A stretch of DNA of 64,000 nt from JACRLV01 sp045863555. Lineage in GTDB: Bacteria; Planctomycetota; Phycisphaerae; UBA1845; Fen-1342. The stretch's first letter is position 1; each line of letters opens with the position of its first letter. This document shows positions 36,309 to 45,600 of the stretch, piece after piece. The position numbers and the translations under genes were made by a program. The notes under the pieces are model-generated. The model searched no databases. It had not been told where the DNA came from and saw only the letters and a list, made by a program, of their open reading frames with translations. The DNA lies in assembly GCA_045863555.1 (NCBI GenBank), contig BTUU01000007.1:124001-188000 (forward strand). The letters are read 5' to 3'.

Positions 36309-38093
36309 CTACAGATGCGTCAACTCGCCCGCCGAGTCGAAATCCGACTCCGCCAGCGAACGCGCCAGCGCCACCCCGTCATCAAACGAGCGCCAGACGA
36401 TCAGCCACGGCCGCTTCTTCCAGCCCGCCTTGGCCATCAGGTGCAGCGGCTGGTCGCGCACGCCGGCGATGACGACGAAGATGCGCTGCTGGTGCAGCCG
36501 GTCGAGGGAGGACTCCAGCGCGACCAAGGCCGTCGCGTCCATCGTCGGTACCGCGCGCAGGTCGAGAATGAGCATCTTCACGTCACCCGCGATCGCCTTC
36601 AGCGCGCCCATGGCGCGGTTGGCCGCACCGAAGAAGAGCGGCCCCGCGACCTGGTAGATCCGCACGCCCTTGGGCAGCGGCTGATCGATGTCCGGGTGCT
36701 CCTCGCCGACGAGCTTCACCTCCGCGGCCGCGGCCATGCGGCCCATAAAGAGGACGGCGGCCAGGACGACGCCGGCGCTGACCGCGATCACCATGTCGAA
36801 GAGCACCGTAAGGCCAAAGCAAGTGAGCATGACAAAGATGTCGCTGCGGGGCGCGACGCGCAGGACGTGGGCGAAGTGCTTCAGCTCGCTCATATTCCGG
36901 GCGACGATCAGGAGCATCGCCGCCAGCGACGCCAGCGGCAGGTAACCGAGCCACTCCGCGGCCGCGAGGATCGCGATGAGGATGAAAATCGCATGCACGA
37001 CCGCCGCCAGCGGCGAACGCGCCCCGTAGCGGATGTTTGTGGCCGTACGGGCGATCGCGCCGGTGGCCGCGAAACCGCCGAAAAAGGGCGCGACGATGTT
37101 TCCGACGCCCTGCGCGACCAGTTCCGCGTCCGGGTCGTGCTTCTTGCCGGTCATGCCGTCCGCAACGACCGCCGAAAGGAGCGATTCGATCGCCCCGAGC
37201 ATCGCGATCGCGAACCCCGCGATCAGCAGTTGCTCGAACGTGCCGAAATCGAGCAGGGCCTCGCCGATCGGCGCCCCGGCCGCGTCCGGAGCATTCCACG
37301 GCCAGGAAAGCGTGGGCGGCACCTGCGGAATGCCGTCCGTGGCCGGGTACTTGCTGCGGATCGTGGCGACGTCGAACCACGGGAGGAATTTGTGCAGCAC
37401 GGCGGCTGCGATCGCCCCGGCCGGGAGAGCGACGATCGGGGCGGGGATCTTCGGCGCGACGCGTGGCAGAATCAGGAGGATTGCGAGGGTCAGGCCTCCG
37501 ATCGCGAAATTCGGCCAGGTCGGCCAGGCGTGTGCGAGGCCGACGATATTTGTCGCGAGAAGGCGGATCTTGTCCCAGTAATGCTCGGGCATCTTCGCGA
37601 TGCCGAGGCCGAGGAAGTCGTTGATCTGGAGCGTGGCGATGACGACGGCGATGCCGGTGGTGAAGCCGGTCGTCACCGGGAAGGGAATGAACTCGATCAG
37701 CCGGCCCATACGCGACATGCCGAGCAGCATGAGCATGATGCCGGCGAGAACGGTCGCAATCAGCAGGCCGCCGAGGCCGAATTTCGCGGCGATGGGCGCG
37801 AGGATGACGACGAAGGCGGCGGTCGGCCCGGACACCTGGACCTTTGAGCCGCCCAGGAGCGCGATGATCGCGCCGGCGATGATGGCGGTATAGAGCCCAT
37901 GCTGCGGAGCGACGCCGGATGCGACGGCGAGCGCCATCGACAGCGGGAGCGCGATGACCCCGACGACGCAGCCGGCCGAGAGGTCGGCGAGCAGATCGCG
38001 CGGCCGGTAGCCGAGGCTGAGGGTGCGCCGAAGCGCGACGGCGAGCGGAAACGTCCGCGGGGCGGATGCTTCCGCGAGGTTCTGGCGGTGCAT
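36309..38093 (-). CDS. SulP-family anion permease with STAS domain
   Basis: The 594-residue protein has the SulP transporter order: LADLSAGCVVGVIALPLSMALA near the N-terminus, SGPTAAFVVIL, IEFIPFPVTTGFTTGIAVVI, then about 12 membrane segments and a C-terminal STAS domain (residues 440-570) with MLILDLRAVPTMDATALVALE. SulP proteins move sulfate, bicarbonate or other anions in symport or exchange; the substrate cannot be told from sequence. No sulfate-assimilation gene or carbonic anhydrase is adjacent. It is on the minus strand, with a small unknown gene upstream in the same direction. Confidence 0.92.
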   Translation of the reverse strand: MHRQNLAEASAPRTFPLAVALRRTLSLGYRPRDLLADLSAGCVVGVIALPLSMALAVASGVAPQHGLYTAIIAGAIIALLGGSKVQVSGPTAAFVVILAPIAAKFGLGGLLIATVLAGIMLMLLGMSRMGRLIEFIPFPVTTGFTTGIAVVIATLQINDFLGLGIAKMPEHYWDKIRLLATNIVGLAHAWPTWPNFAIGGLTLAILLILPRVAPKIPAPIVALPAGAIAAAVLHKFLPWFDVATIRSKYPATDGIPQVPPTLSWPWNAPDAAGAPIGEALLDFGTFEQLLIAGFAIAMLGAIESLLSAVVADGMTGKKHDPDAELVAQGVGNIVAPFFGGFAATGAIARTATNIRYGARSPLAAVVHAIFILIAILAAAEWLGYLPLASLAAMLLIVARNMSELKHFAHVLRVAPRSDIFVMLTCFGLTVLFDMVIAVSAGVVLAAVLFMGRMAAAAEVKLVGEEHPDIDQPLPKGVRIYQVAGPLFFGAANRAMGALKAIAGDVKMLILDLRAVPTMDATALVALESSLDRLHQQRIFVVIAGVRDQPLHLMAKAGWKKRPWLIVWRSFDDGVALARSLAESDFDSAGELTHL

Positions 38094-38137
38094 CGACGAA
38101 ATTCTACCCGCTGGAACGGGCGTGAAAAGGCGCTCGG

Positions 38138-38719
38138 TCAGCGAGCCAGTTCGCGGTACATGGCATACGCGGTCGGATATTGCATGTCGAGCTGGCGGCA
38201 GGCGGCGTCAAACTGCTCGACGGTCCAGCTCGCGGCTTCGCTCCGGAGGGCGCCGACGACCGCGGCGGCGTCGCGATGAACGACGTTGGGCAGCCGGATC
38301 GCGCGCTCCGAATCGCGCGAGAGAATGTGAACCATGATGCTTCCGTTGGTGGCGAGGGCCCCGAGCACCTGGTTATCGCGCGAGTTCATCACGTTGATCC
38401 ACGACTGGAAGGTGAACAGCGGCTTGCGGGCCATCGAGACGAGCAGGCATACCACTGACGCCCCACCGATGGTCCATTTCGCCAGCCGCAGGTCGCCGGG
38501 GCATGGGCTCGGGTACTTCGAGAAATTGGCGGCGTCTTCTCGAACATAGATATCGACGCCGTCAGCACGGGCCGAAAGGCGGACGGTCCCGCGCGGACGC
38601 TCAAGAATCGACTGGGCGACGGCCTGGCTCATGATGCGCGTGGCTCCATTGAAGCGGATTCGTGACTTTGCTACGGGTCTATCGGCCAGGGATGAGTGCC
38701 CCATTACCTCGTACGTCAC
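38138..38719 (-). CDS. Protein of unknown function
   Basis: This 193-residue product starts with GTG (MTYEVMGHSS); in-frame ATGs at 38704 and 38632 are alternatives. It has a moderately hydrophobic stretch around RLAKWTIGGASVVCLLVSMA that is too polar at its ends to be a sure membrane span, and a C-terminal helical part (ASWTVEQFDAACRQLDMQYP). No known family is recognised. It shares a divergent spacer of about 200 bases with the small gene at 38929. Confidence 0.55.
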   Translation of the reverse strand: MTYEVMGHSSLADRPVAKSRIRFNGATRIMSQAVAQSILERPRGTVRLSARADGVDIYVREDAANFSKYPSPCPGDLRLAKWTIGGASVVCLLVSMARKPLFTFQSWINVMNSRDNQVLGALATNGSIMVHILSRDSERAIRLPNVVHRDAAAVVGALRSEAASWTVEQFDAACRQLDMQYPTAYAMYRELAR

Positions 38720-38761
38720 GGGGCCGCCGCTCCAAATCCGTGTGGCCGAGAAAAAATTGTC

Positions 38762-38789
38762 TTGATTGAAACCGGGGGACCGCTATGAT
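38762..38789 (+). promoter_or_regulatory. Putative promoter for the 100-residue protein gene
   Basis: TTGATT and TATGAT are separated by 16 bases, about 140 bases before the ATG at 38929. Confidence 0.45.
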
Positions 38790-38928
38790 TATCCGAAGAA
38801 CGGGTTGGGGACGTTTCCTGCCCGGCGACCGGGGGAGTCCGCGAAGACTTCCTGGTCACCACTTCCTTCCACGAGTTTGGTAGTCGATCGCGCGGCCGGG
38901 TGGTCCGCGCTGGCCATGGGAGTGCTGC

Positions 38929-39231
38929 ATGCTGGCTTCGAGCAAGTTCATCGCCGCGGGGAGTCGAGTGAAAATCAAGGATGCCGTGCCGATCCCGTCG
39001 TGGTCGACCTGGGACGACGACGGGCAGCGCACTTCCACGCCGGTCAAGAAGCGGCTCCAGAAACAGTTCTTCTCGGGCGACAAGAAGATCGCCGCGGAAG
39101 TCGTTTATATCACCAATGAATCCGAACGCGACAAGCTGCGCAACCTGGGCCGCGTGAAGGTCCAGCTCCGCGATCCCGCCGGCAGCCTGATCGTCATCAC
39201 GGCCCCGGTTGACGTCCTCAGCCGCGGCTGA
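38929..39231 (+). CDS. Small conserved-looking protein of unknown function
   Basis: The 100-residue product has a compact, mixed sequence with no hydrophobic segment: a beta-rich start (GSRVKIKDAVPIPSWSTWDD), a basic middle (VKKRLQKQFFSGDKK) and a strand-rich end (RVKVQLRDPAGSLIVITAP). The composition is that of a real folded protein, possibly a small SH3-like or KOW-like barrel, but no family is identified. GGGAG lies about eight bases upstream of the ATG. A promoter-like sequence precedes it. It is a single-gene unit before the ABC transporter. Confidence 0.6.
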   Translation: MLASSKFIAAGSRVKIKDAVPIPSWSTWDDDGQRTSTPVKKRLQKQFFSGDKKIAAEVVYITNESERDKLRNLGRVKVQLRDPAGSLIVITAPVDVLSRG

Positions 39232-39426
39232 TCGCCCGACCTGACGCCTCGCAGACAGTCGAATCGGGCCTGGCCGCTGCTGCGCCTTCCCGAGATCGGG
39301 GAGCGTGTCGACGGCCGGGCCTGCTCTCGGCTCGGCGCTGCCGCACTTCGACAACCGCCCGCCGTCGGGGTCCAAATCCGGCTCGCTGGCGTCGACCTGC
39401 GCTTCCGGCGATGATCGGCGTCGCCG

Positions 39427-41004
39427 ATGCTCTCGATCGACCGCGCCAGCGTTCCTGAACCGCCCCTCCTCGTCGTCGACGCCGTCACCGTCGATTATCC
39501 GGGCGTGCGCGCCCTCGAACGGGTCGATTTTTCCCTCCGCCCGGGCGAAATTCACGCGCTCCTGGGCGAAAACGGCGCCGGCAAGAGCACACTCATCAAG
39601 GTCCTTTCGGGCGGCCGCGCCCCCGATTCCGGACGCGTGGCGATCGCCGGCGCCGCCCGCCGATTTCGCTCGCCCCGCGACGCCGAGGCGGCCGGCGTGA
39701 GCACTGTCTATCAGGAAATCGACCTCATTCCCTCGCTGAGCGTCGTCGACAACCTGCTGCTGGGGCGCCAGCCGACGCGCGGCGGGCTCATCCGCGGCCG
39801 GGAGATGCGCAGCCGCGCCGGCGCGGCGATCGCGCGGCTCGGCCTGCGCCTCGACCTCGATCGCACGCTGAGCGACTATCCGATTGCGACGCAGCAGCTC
39901 GTCGCCATCGCGCGTGCGCTGGACATCGACGCCCGCGTGCTGATCCTGGACGAACCGACGTCCTCGCTCGACCGCCGCGAGACGACGGCGCTCTTCGACG
40001 TTCTCCGGCGGCTCCGGAACGACGGGCTCGCCCTGCTCTTCGTGACGCACTTCCTCGACCAGGTGTATGAACTCTGCGATCGCATCACGGTGCTTCGAAA
40101 TGGAATTCGGGTCGGGGAGTGGCTGACCCGGGAACTCCCGCGGCCCGCGCTCATCGAAGCGATGACCGGTCGGCCGGTGGGCATCACGGAGGGCCGCGCT
40201 CCGACGGACGCCGTGCCTGATGTCGCCGCAGCCGCCGACGACGGCACCGCTGCGCCGCAAGCTTCGTCGGCCCGCCTGTCAATCCGAAAGCTCGCCCGCC
40301 GCGGCGAGGTTGCGCCAACGTCGGTCGACATCCCGCCCGGCCGGGCCCTCGGACTTGCCGGCCTTCTCGGGGCCGGCCGCACCGAACTCGCGCGGCTGAT
40401 CTTCGGGGCCACGCGCCCGGACGGCGGCGAGATCCGCGTCGACGGACGGTCAATCCGCCGCGGCAGCATCCGTGCCGCAATCCGGGCCGGCATCGGATTC
40501 ACGCCGGAGGATCGCAAGGCGGCCGGTCTCGTGCTGGAACTCTCCGTCCGCGAGAACATCGTCCTCGCGCTCCAGGCCCGCCGCGGCACGCTGCGTCCGC
40601 TGGGTCGCACTGAGCAGGATCGCCTCACGAACCACTACATCAGCGCGCTGCGGATCCGCACGCCCACCGGCGAAACCCCCGTCGGTTCGCTCTCCGGGGG
40701 CAATCAGCAGAAAGTGCTACTCGCCCGCTGGCTTGCGCTTCAGCCGCGGGTTCTCATCCTCGACGAACCGACGCGCGGCATCGACGTCGGCGCGCGAGCC
40801 GAGATCGAAGCCCTGATTGCCGGTCTGCGCCGCGACGGCATCGCCATCGTCCTTGTCAGCTCCGAACTCGACGAAATCGTCCGCGTCTGCACTGACGTCC
40901 TCGTCCTCCGCGACCGCCGTCCGGTCGGCCGGCTCGCGGACGTTCAGGTCTCCGAATCGGCCATTCTCGCGACGATCGCCGGCGAAACGAGGGCCGGCGC
41001 GTGA
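39427..41004 (+). CDS. ytfR: Sugar ABC transporter ATP-binding protein (two fused ATPase domains)
   Basis: The 525-residue protein has the double-ATPase structure of the RbsA/XylG/YtfR family. The first half has Walker A GENGAGKST near residue 47, ATQQLVAIARAL in the signature position and Walker B VLILDEPTSSLD. The second half has the degenerate P-loop GLLGAGRTELARLIFG, a normal signature LSGGNQQKVLLARWL and ILDEPTRGIDVGARAEI. It is followed without a gap by two permease genes, the arrangement of the galactofuranose transporter ytfQRT-yjfF. The symbol rests on this arrangement and the permease likeness; another pentose or hexose is possible. No periplasmic binding protein gene is present on either side. 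Confidence 0.88.
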   Translation: MLSIDRASVPEPPLLVVDAVTVDYPGVRALERVDFSLRPGEIHALLGENGAGKSTLIKVLSGGRAPDSGRVAIAGAARRFRSPRDAEAAGVSTVYQEIDLIPSLSVVDNLLLGRQPTRGGLIRGREMRSRAGAAIARLGLRLDLDRTLSDYPIATQQLVAIARALDIDARVLILDEPTSSLDRRETTALFDVLRRLRNDGLALLFVTHFLDQVYELCDRITVLRNGIRVGEWLTRELPRPALIEAMTGRPVGITEGRAPTDAVPDVAAAADDGTAAPQASSARLSIRKLARRGEVAPTSVDIPPGRALGLAGLLGAGRTELARLIFGATRPDGGEIRVDGRSIRRGSIRAAIRAGIGFTPEDRKAAGLVLELSVRENIVLALQARRGTLRPLGRTEQDRLTNHYISALRIRTPTGETPVGSLSGGNQQKVLLARWLALQPRVLILDEPTRGIDVGARAEIEALIAGLRRDGIAIVLVSSELDEIVRVCTDVLVLRDRRPVGRLADVQVSESAILATIAGETRAGA

Positions 41005-42041
41005 ATCGTCCTGGGTCCGCCAACCGCCTCCTCCGAAACCCCGTCGTCGGCCCGACGCTCGGGCTGCTCCTGCTCGTCGTCTTCAACGCCGTCGCCGATC
41101 TCGCCGCCGGCCGCGTGTCGCTCATCGGACCGGGCAGCTTCCTGCACATCGCGCTCGTGGACGGCGTGCCGGCGGGAGCCGCGATCGACGTGCTCAATTA
41201 CGGAGCGCTCATCGCCATCCTTGCGCTCGGCATGGCCCCGGTCATCGCCACCCGCGGTGTCGATCTGTCCGTCGGTTCAATCATGGCCGTTTCGGCCGCA
41301 GTGGCCGCGACGCACGTCGTCGCAGGCGGCTCCGCGACAGCGTCGATCACGCTCGCGCTGGGCGCTGCGGTCGCCTGCGGGCTCTGGAACGGACTCCTCG
41401 TCGCCGCGCTCGGGCTGCAACCGTTCGTGGCAACGCTGGTGCTGATGGTCGCGGGCCGCGGGATCGCGCAGATTCTCACCGAGAGCCAGATCATCACGTT
41501 TCACGACCCGACCCTCGAGTACATTGGCCTCGGGCGGCCGTCGTGGCTTCCGCTGCCGTTCCCATTCCTGCTCGCGGCCGGGCTGCTCGCGGTGACGCTT
41601 CTTACCAAGCGGCGCACGGCGGTCGGGCTGTTCGTCGAGTCGGTCGGGGGAAATCCGGAGGCTGCCCGACTGGCGGGCGTGCGGTCATCCGTGGTCACGG
41701 TCGCGGTGTACGCATTCAGCGGATTCTGCGCCGGTCTGGCGGGGTTGATCGCCGCCGCGAACATCAAGGCGGCCGACCCGTTCAACACCGGCCGGAATCT
41801 TGAGTTGGCCGCGATCTTCGCGGTTGTGGTCGGGGGAACGCCGCTTTCCGGCGGGCGTTTCAGCCTCGTCGGGGCGTTCGTGGGCGCGATGCTCATGCAG
41901 TGCCTGACGACGACCATGTACGCGCGGAACATCGGGGCCGATGTCGCCCCCCTGCCGCAGGCGCTCGTGATCCTCGCCGTCTGCATCCTCGGCGCTGCAC
42001 CGCTTCACGCGTGGCTGGCTCGGCGGAGAGCTGCGGTATGA
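41001..42041 (+). CDS. ytfT: Sugar ABC transporter permease 1 (YtfT-like)
   Basis: Starts with GTG overlapping the ATPase stop. The 346-residue protein has eight to ten membrane segments and the family block VIATRGVDLSVGSIMAVSAA; R replaces the G usual in IATGGIDLSVG. LQPFVATLVLMVAGRGIAQIL and FSGFCAGLAGLIAAANIKAA follow, and these stretches are closer to YtfT than to RbsC as I recall those sequences. ELAAIFAVVVGGTPLSGGRF is the conserved region facing the ATPase. It would form a heterodimeric channel with the next gene product. Overlap of stop and next start as ATGA indicates coupled translation. Confidence 0.88.
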   Translation: MNRPGSANRLLRNPVVGPTLGLLLLVVFNAVADLAAGRVSLIGPGSFLHIALVDGVPAGAAIDVLNYGALIAILALGMAPVIATRGVDLSVGSIMAVSAAVAATHVVAGGSATASITLALGAAVACGLWNGLLVAALGLQPFVATLVLMVAGRGIAQILTESQIITFHDPTLEYIGLGRPSWLPLPFPFLLAAGLLAVTLLTKRRTAVGLFVESVGGNPEAARLAGVRSSVVTVAVYAFSGFCAGLAGLIAAANIKAADPFNTGRNLELAAIFAVVVGGTPLSGGRFSLVGAFVGAMLMQCLTTTMYARNIGADVAPLPQALVILAVCILGAAPLHAWLARRRAAV

Positions 42042-43030
42042 GCGGTCTGTTTTCGACACGCAATCTGCCGATCGCCACGGCCATCAGCATTCTGGTGCTG
42101 CTCTGGACGTTCGGCGCGCTGCGGCACGACTATTTCGCGTCGCCCGCAACCGTCTCGAATCTGCTGGCGGATTACGCGTTCGTCGCCATCGCAGCCATCG
42201 GCGCGACGTTTGTGATCCTCTCGGGCGGCATCGATCTCTCCGTCGGTTCGGTGGTCGCATTCACCGCCGCGCTCACGGCGTTCCTTGTCGGTGCTGGCTG
42301 GCATCCCCTCGCCGCGGCCGCGGTTTGTCTGGCAATCGGCACGTCGATCGGAATCACGGTGGGGATGATCATCCACGCCTTCGAACTCCCGCCATTCATG
42401 GTGACGCTCGCGGCGATGTTTGCGATCCGCGCGGGCGGATTCCTCATCCTCTCGCAGAGTCAGGGATTCTCGCACGACTTTCTGCCGTGGCTCTCGCGTG
42501 CGGCGATCGTCGAGCTGCCGGGTGGACTGTCGCTTCAGGCCCGCAGCCTGCTCATGCTTACGCTCTTTGTGCTCGCATGGCTGGTCGCGGCGCGAATGCC
42601 GGTGGGGAGGAACGTCTACGCAATCGGCGGCAGCGAGAAGGCGGCCCGGATGATGGGCGTCCCGATCGGCCGCACGAAGGTGGCCGTGTATGCAATCGCC
42701 GGGTTCTGCTCCGCACTGGCCGGGGTCGTCCTCGTCCTCTACAAGCGTGCCGGCGACCCATCCGAGGCGATCGGGCTGGAACTGGCCGTGATCGCGTCCG
42801 TGGTCATCGGCGGCACGCTCCTCTCCGGCGGCGTCGGCTCGATCTTCGGTACATTCATCGGGGTGATGATCCTGGGTGTGATCCGGATGCTCATCGACTT
42901 CGAGGGCAACCTGAATTCCGCCTGGACGAGCATCGCCATCGGCGGCCTGCTGCTGATCTTCGTGTGCATGCAGAACCTGATCGCGTGGGTCAGCCTCCGC
43001 GCGGCCGCCCGCTTCCGCCGCGCGGCCTGA
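42038..43030 (+). CDS. yjfF: Sugar ABC transporter permease 2 (YjfF-like)
   Basis: The 330-residue second permease begins MSGLFSTRNLPIATAISILV. It has the intact family block FVILSGGIDLSVGSVVAFTA, then FELPPFMVTLAAMFAIRAG, VYAIGGSEKAARMMGVP and IASVVIGGTLLSGGVGSIFG, a pattern close to YjfF. Two dissimilar permeases next to one double-ATPase subunit is the hallmark of the YtfQRT-YjfF system rather than the homodimeric ribose transporter. The gene ends about 50 bases before the convergent fabG. Confidence 0.88.
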   Translation: MSGLFSTRNLPIATAISILVLLWTFGALRHDYFASPATVSNLLADYAFVAIAAIGATFVILSGGIDLSVGSVVAFTAALTAFLVGAGWHPLAAAAVCLAIGTSIGITVGMIIHAFELPPFMVTLAAMFAIRAGGFLILSQSQGFSHDFLPWLSRAAIVELPGGLSLQARSLLMLTLFVLAWLVAARMPVGRNVYAIGGSEKAARMMGVPIGRTKVAVYAIAGFCSALAGVVLVLYKRAGDPSEAIGLELAVIASVVIGGTLLSGGVGSIFGTFIGVMILGVIRMLIDFEGNLNSAWTSIAIGGLLLIFVCMQNLIAWVSLRAAARFRRAA

Positions 43031-43080
43031 CCGGATCTTGTTCGTTCGGTCGGCCCGCGGGTTGCGGCCCGCCGCCCTAT

Positions 43081-43827
43081 TCAACCCATGTACAGCCCGC
43101 CGTTCACGTTCAGCACTTCGCCCGTGACAAAACCCGCCAGCGGCGAGGCTAGATAGCGCACCGCCGCCGCGATCTCCTCCGGCTTGCCCAGCCGCTGCAC
43201 CGGCGTCACTTTCCGGATTTCGTCCAGCGCGCTCTCCGGAACTGCTGCGGTCATGTCTGTCTCGATGAAGCCCGGGGCGACCGCGTTGACCGTTACGCCC
43301 TTGCGCGCCGTCTCACGGGCGAGCGACTTGGTCAGCGCGATCAGGGCGCCCTTCGCCGCCGCGTAATTGCTCTGTCCGAAATTGCCCATCTGGCCGATGA
43401 CCGACGTGATGAAGATCACCCGCCCCCACTTCTGCTCGAGCATGTCCGGCAGCAGCGCGTGCGTGACCATCGCCTGCCCCGTCAGGTTTGTATCGAGCAC
43501 TTCCTTCCACGCGTCGTACGTCATCTTCGCGAACGACCGGTCGCGCGTGATCCCCGCGTTGTTGACCAGGATCGCGACGGGCCCGAGCTGGCTGTGGATC
43601 GCCTCCACCATGCGGTGGTTTTCCTCGTCATTCGCGATATTCGCCTGAAACGCGGCCGCGCGAACGCCTTTGCCCTTCAATGCGTCGACCGTCTCCTGCG
43701 CCCGGGCGGCGTTGCTGTTGTAGTTGATCGCGACGTCAGCGCCGGCCTCGGCCAGAGCCATCGAGATGGCGCGGCCGATGCCGCGCGAACCGCCCGTTAC
43801 GAGGGCGATGCGTCCCTTCAGATCCAC
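43081..43827 (-). CDS. fabG: 3-oxoacyl-[acyl-carrier-protein] reductase
   Basis: FabG reduces 3-oxoacyl-ACP with NADPH in fatty-acid elongation. The 248-residue short-chain dehydrogenase has TGGSRGIGRAIS (cofactor), LVNNAGITRD, catalytic Ser in ITSVIGQMGNFGQ, the Tyr-x-x-x-Lys pair in NYAAAKGALI, and VAPGFIETDMT. The ending FVTGEVLNVNGGLYMG is typical of FabG rather than other SDRs. The GTG start (VDLKGRIALV) follows AAGGGAGAA at a normal distance. No other fab genes are adjacent; it lies downstream of pyrB on the same strand with about 160 bases between. Confidence 0.93.
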   Translation of the reverse strand: MDLKGRIALVTGGSRGIGRAISMALAEAGADVAINYNSNAARAQETVDALKGKGVRAAAFQANIANDEENHRMVEAIHSQLGPVAILVNNAGITRDRSFAKMTYDAWKEVLDTNLTGQAMVTHALLPDMLEQKWGRVIFITSVIGQMGNFGQSNYAAAKGALIALTKSLARETARKGVTVNAVAPGFIETDMTAAVPESALDEIRKVTPVQRLGKPEEIAAAVRYLASPLAGFVTGEVLNVNGGLYMG

Positions 43828-43986
43828 GGTGTTCTCCCTTGATCGGCGATGCCCGAAATGCAGCCGCTGCTGCGGCCCGTGCAACCAGTATAGTCGCGAC
43901 CCGCAGGCCGCGCCCCGATTTTCCGGTCGAGAATTCGATCGAGGCCTGGAAAGCACAGCCGGCGACGGCTCGCCCCGGCCCGCGGG

Positions 43987-44937
43987 CTACTTCGCGGCCG
44001 CGGCCTGCTGGCAAAGGAACAGCACCGCCATGCGCACGGCCAGCCCATTCGTCACCTGCCGCAGGATCGACGACTGCGGACCGTCCGCGACGTCCGCCGC
44101 CAGCTCGATCCCGCGATTCACCGGACCCGGGTGCATGATCAGCACATCCGGCTTGCAGCGGGCCAGCCGTTCACGGTTCATCCCATAGAGCCGCACATAC
44201 TCGCGCACCGACGGAAATACGCTGCTGGTGATCCGCTCCTTCTGGATCCGCAGCATGTTGATCACGTCCATTCGCGGCAGGATCGAGTCGAGGTCGTGCG
44301 TCACGCTCGCCCCGACCGCTTCGAACGCCCGCGGCACCAGCGTCGGTGGACCGACCAGCGTCACCTTCGCGCCCAGTTTTCGCAGCCCGTCCAGATCGCT
44401 CCGCGCCACGCGCGAGTGCGCGATGTCGCCGACGATCGCGACATTCAGCCCCTCGACCCGCCCTTTGCGCTCGCGGATGGTGAACAAGTCGAGCAGGCCC
44501 TGCGTCGGGTGCGCGTGCTGGCCGTCACCCGCGTTGATGATGCAGCAATTGAGCTCGCGGGCCAGGTCGATCGGCGCTCCGGCCGACGGATGCCGCAGCA
44601 CGAGAATGTCCACGCCCATGGCCTCGATCGTGCGGGCCGTATCCCGGAGCGATTCGCCCTTCTGCGTTGACGAGAACTTCTCCGTGAAATCCACGACGTC
44701 CGCGCTGAGCCGCTGCGCCGCCAGTTCGAAGCTCATCCGCGTCCGCGTGCTCTCCTCGAAGAACATCGTGACCACGACGCGGCCGCGCAGCGCCGGCACT
44801 TTCTTGATGCTGCGGGTCGAGACCTCCTTGAAGCTCTCGGCCGTGTCCAGCACGAAGACGATTTCCTCGGGCGTCAGATCGTCCAGCGTCAGCAGGTGCT
44901 TGCGCGTCCAGACCGGTGACTCGGCGGCCGGGCTCAT
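43987..44937 (-). CDS. pyrB: Aspartate carbamoyltransferase catalytic subunit
   Basis: PyrB joins carbamoyl phosphate and aspartate, the committed step of pyrimidine synthesis. The 316-residue protein has the carbamoyl-phosphate loop FFEESTRTRMSFELAAQRL, the active-site lid STQKGESLRDTA, HPSAGAPIDLA, NAGDGQHAHPTQGLLDLFTI, and the aspartate-binding region MHPGPVNRGIEL. It matches the unregulated class B/C enzymes paired with PyrR; no pyrI is seen. The start overlaps the pyrR stop as ATGA. Confidence 0.97.
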   Translation of the reverse strand: MSPAAESPVWTRKHLLTLDDLTPEEIVFVLDTAESFKEVSTRSIKKVPALRGRVVVTMFFEESTRTRMSFELAAQRLSADVVDFTEKFSSTQKGESLRDTARTIEAMGVDILVLRHPSAGAPIDLARELNCCIINAGDGQHAHPTQGLLDLFTIRERKGRVEGLNVAIVGDIAHSRVARSDLDGLRKLGAKVTLVGPPTLVPRAFEAVGASVTHDLDSILPRMDVINMLRIQKERITSSVFPSVREYVRLYGMNRERLARCKPDVLIMHPGPVNRGIELAADVADGPQSSILRQVTNGLAVRMAVLFLCQQAAAAK

Positions 44938-45455
44938 TGCAGTTCCACCTCGTCGACGCCGTCGAACTCGCGAACCTTCACCTTCACGATGTTCTGCGGC
45001 GTCGTCTGAACCTTCATCCCCAGGAAGTCCGGCTGGATCGGCAGCTCGCGCAGTCCGCGGTCGACGAGCACGCACAGCCGGATCGCGCACGGCCGGCCGA
45101 GATCCGCGAGGGCGTCGAGCGCCGCACGGACGGAGCGCCCCGTATAGAGCACGTCATCCACGAGCACCAGCCAGGTGTCCGTCACGTCAAAGCTGATCTC
45201 CGTCCCGCGCGTGACCGCGTTCGGGCCGATCGTCGTCAGGTCATCGCGATAGAGCGTAATGTCCAGCGCCCCGCTGTGGGCCACGCGGCAGCCCGCGGAT
45301 TCCAGCAGCGGGATCAGCCGCTCCGCCAGCGTCTCGCCGCGGCGGCGGATGCCCACGATCGCGAGCGGAGCGTTCTTCGGCGCTGCCGCCGCGATCCGAC
45401 TCGCAAGCGCGGCGAGTGCGTCCCCCATCTGTGCGCTGGTCATCAGGATCGACAT
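44934..45455 (-). CDS. pyrR: PyrR-type regulator / uracil phosphoribosyltransferase
   Basis: The 173-residue protein has the phosphoribosyltransferase PRPP loop VLVDDVLYTGRSVRAALDAL, IVGIRRRGETLAERL and LYRDDLTTIG, in the order found in PyrR. Many PyrR proteins bind pyr mRNA and attenuate transcription when UMP is high, and have weak UPRTase activity. The ending REFDGVDEVELQ is typical. The start used is MSILMTSAQ; a GTG two codons upstream is equally possible. No clear anti-terminator/terminator pair was seen before the gene, so regulation may occur at translation or the protein may act only as an enzyme. Confidence 0.92.
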   Translation of the reverse strand: MSILMTSAQMGDALAALASRIAAAAPKNAPLAIVGIRRRGETLAERLIPLLESAGCRVAHSGALDITLYRDDLTTIGPNAVTRGTEISFDVTDTWLVLVDDVLYTGRSVRAALDALADLGRPCAIRLCVLVDRGLRELPIQPDFLGMKVQTTPQNIVKVKVREFDGVDEVELQ

Positions 45456-45517
45456 GGGCACTACGCTAGCGGAAAACGGACGCGTCGCAAGGAACCGACC
45501 CGCCGTGGATTTTCGGC

Positions 45518-45546
45518 TTGTTTTGGCCCCTCCAGCGCTGTAGCAT
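45518..45546 (+). promoter_or_regulatory. Putative promoter for the PEP-CTERM protein
   Basis: TTGTTT and TAGCAT are separated by 17 bases, 54 bases before the ATG, in the divergent spacer with pyrR. Confidence 0.35.
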
Positions 45547-45600
45547 GAATTGGTTACCGCGAATCATGCGGAACGTTGGGCTTTTCGACAGGAGTGGGAC

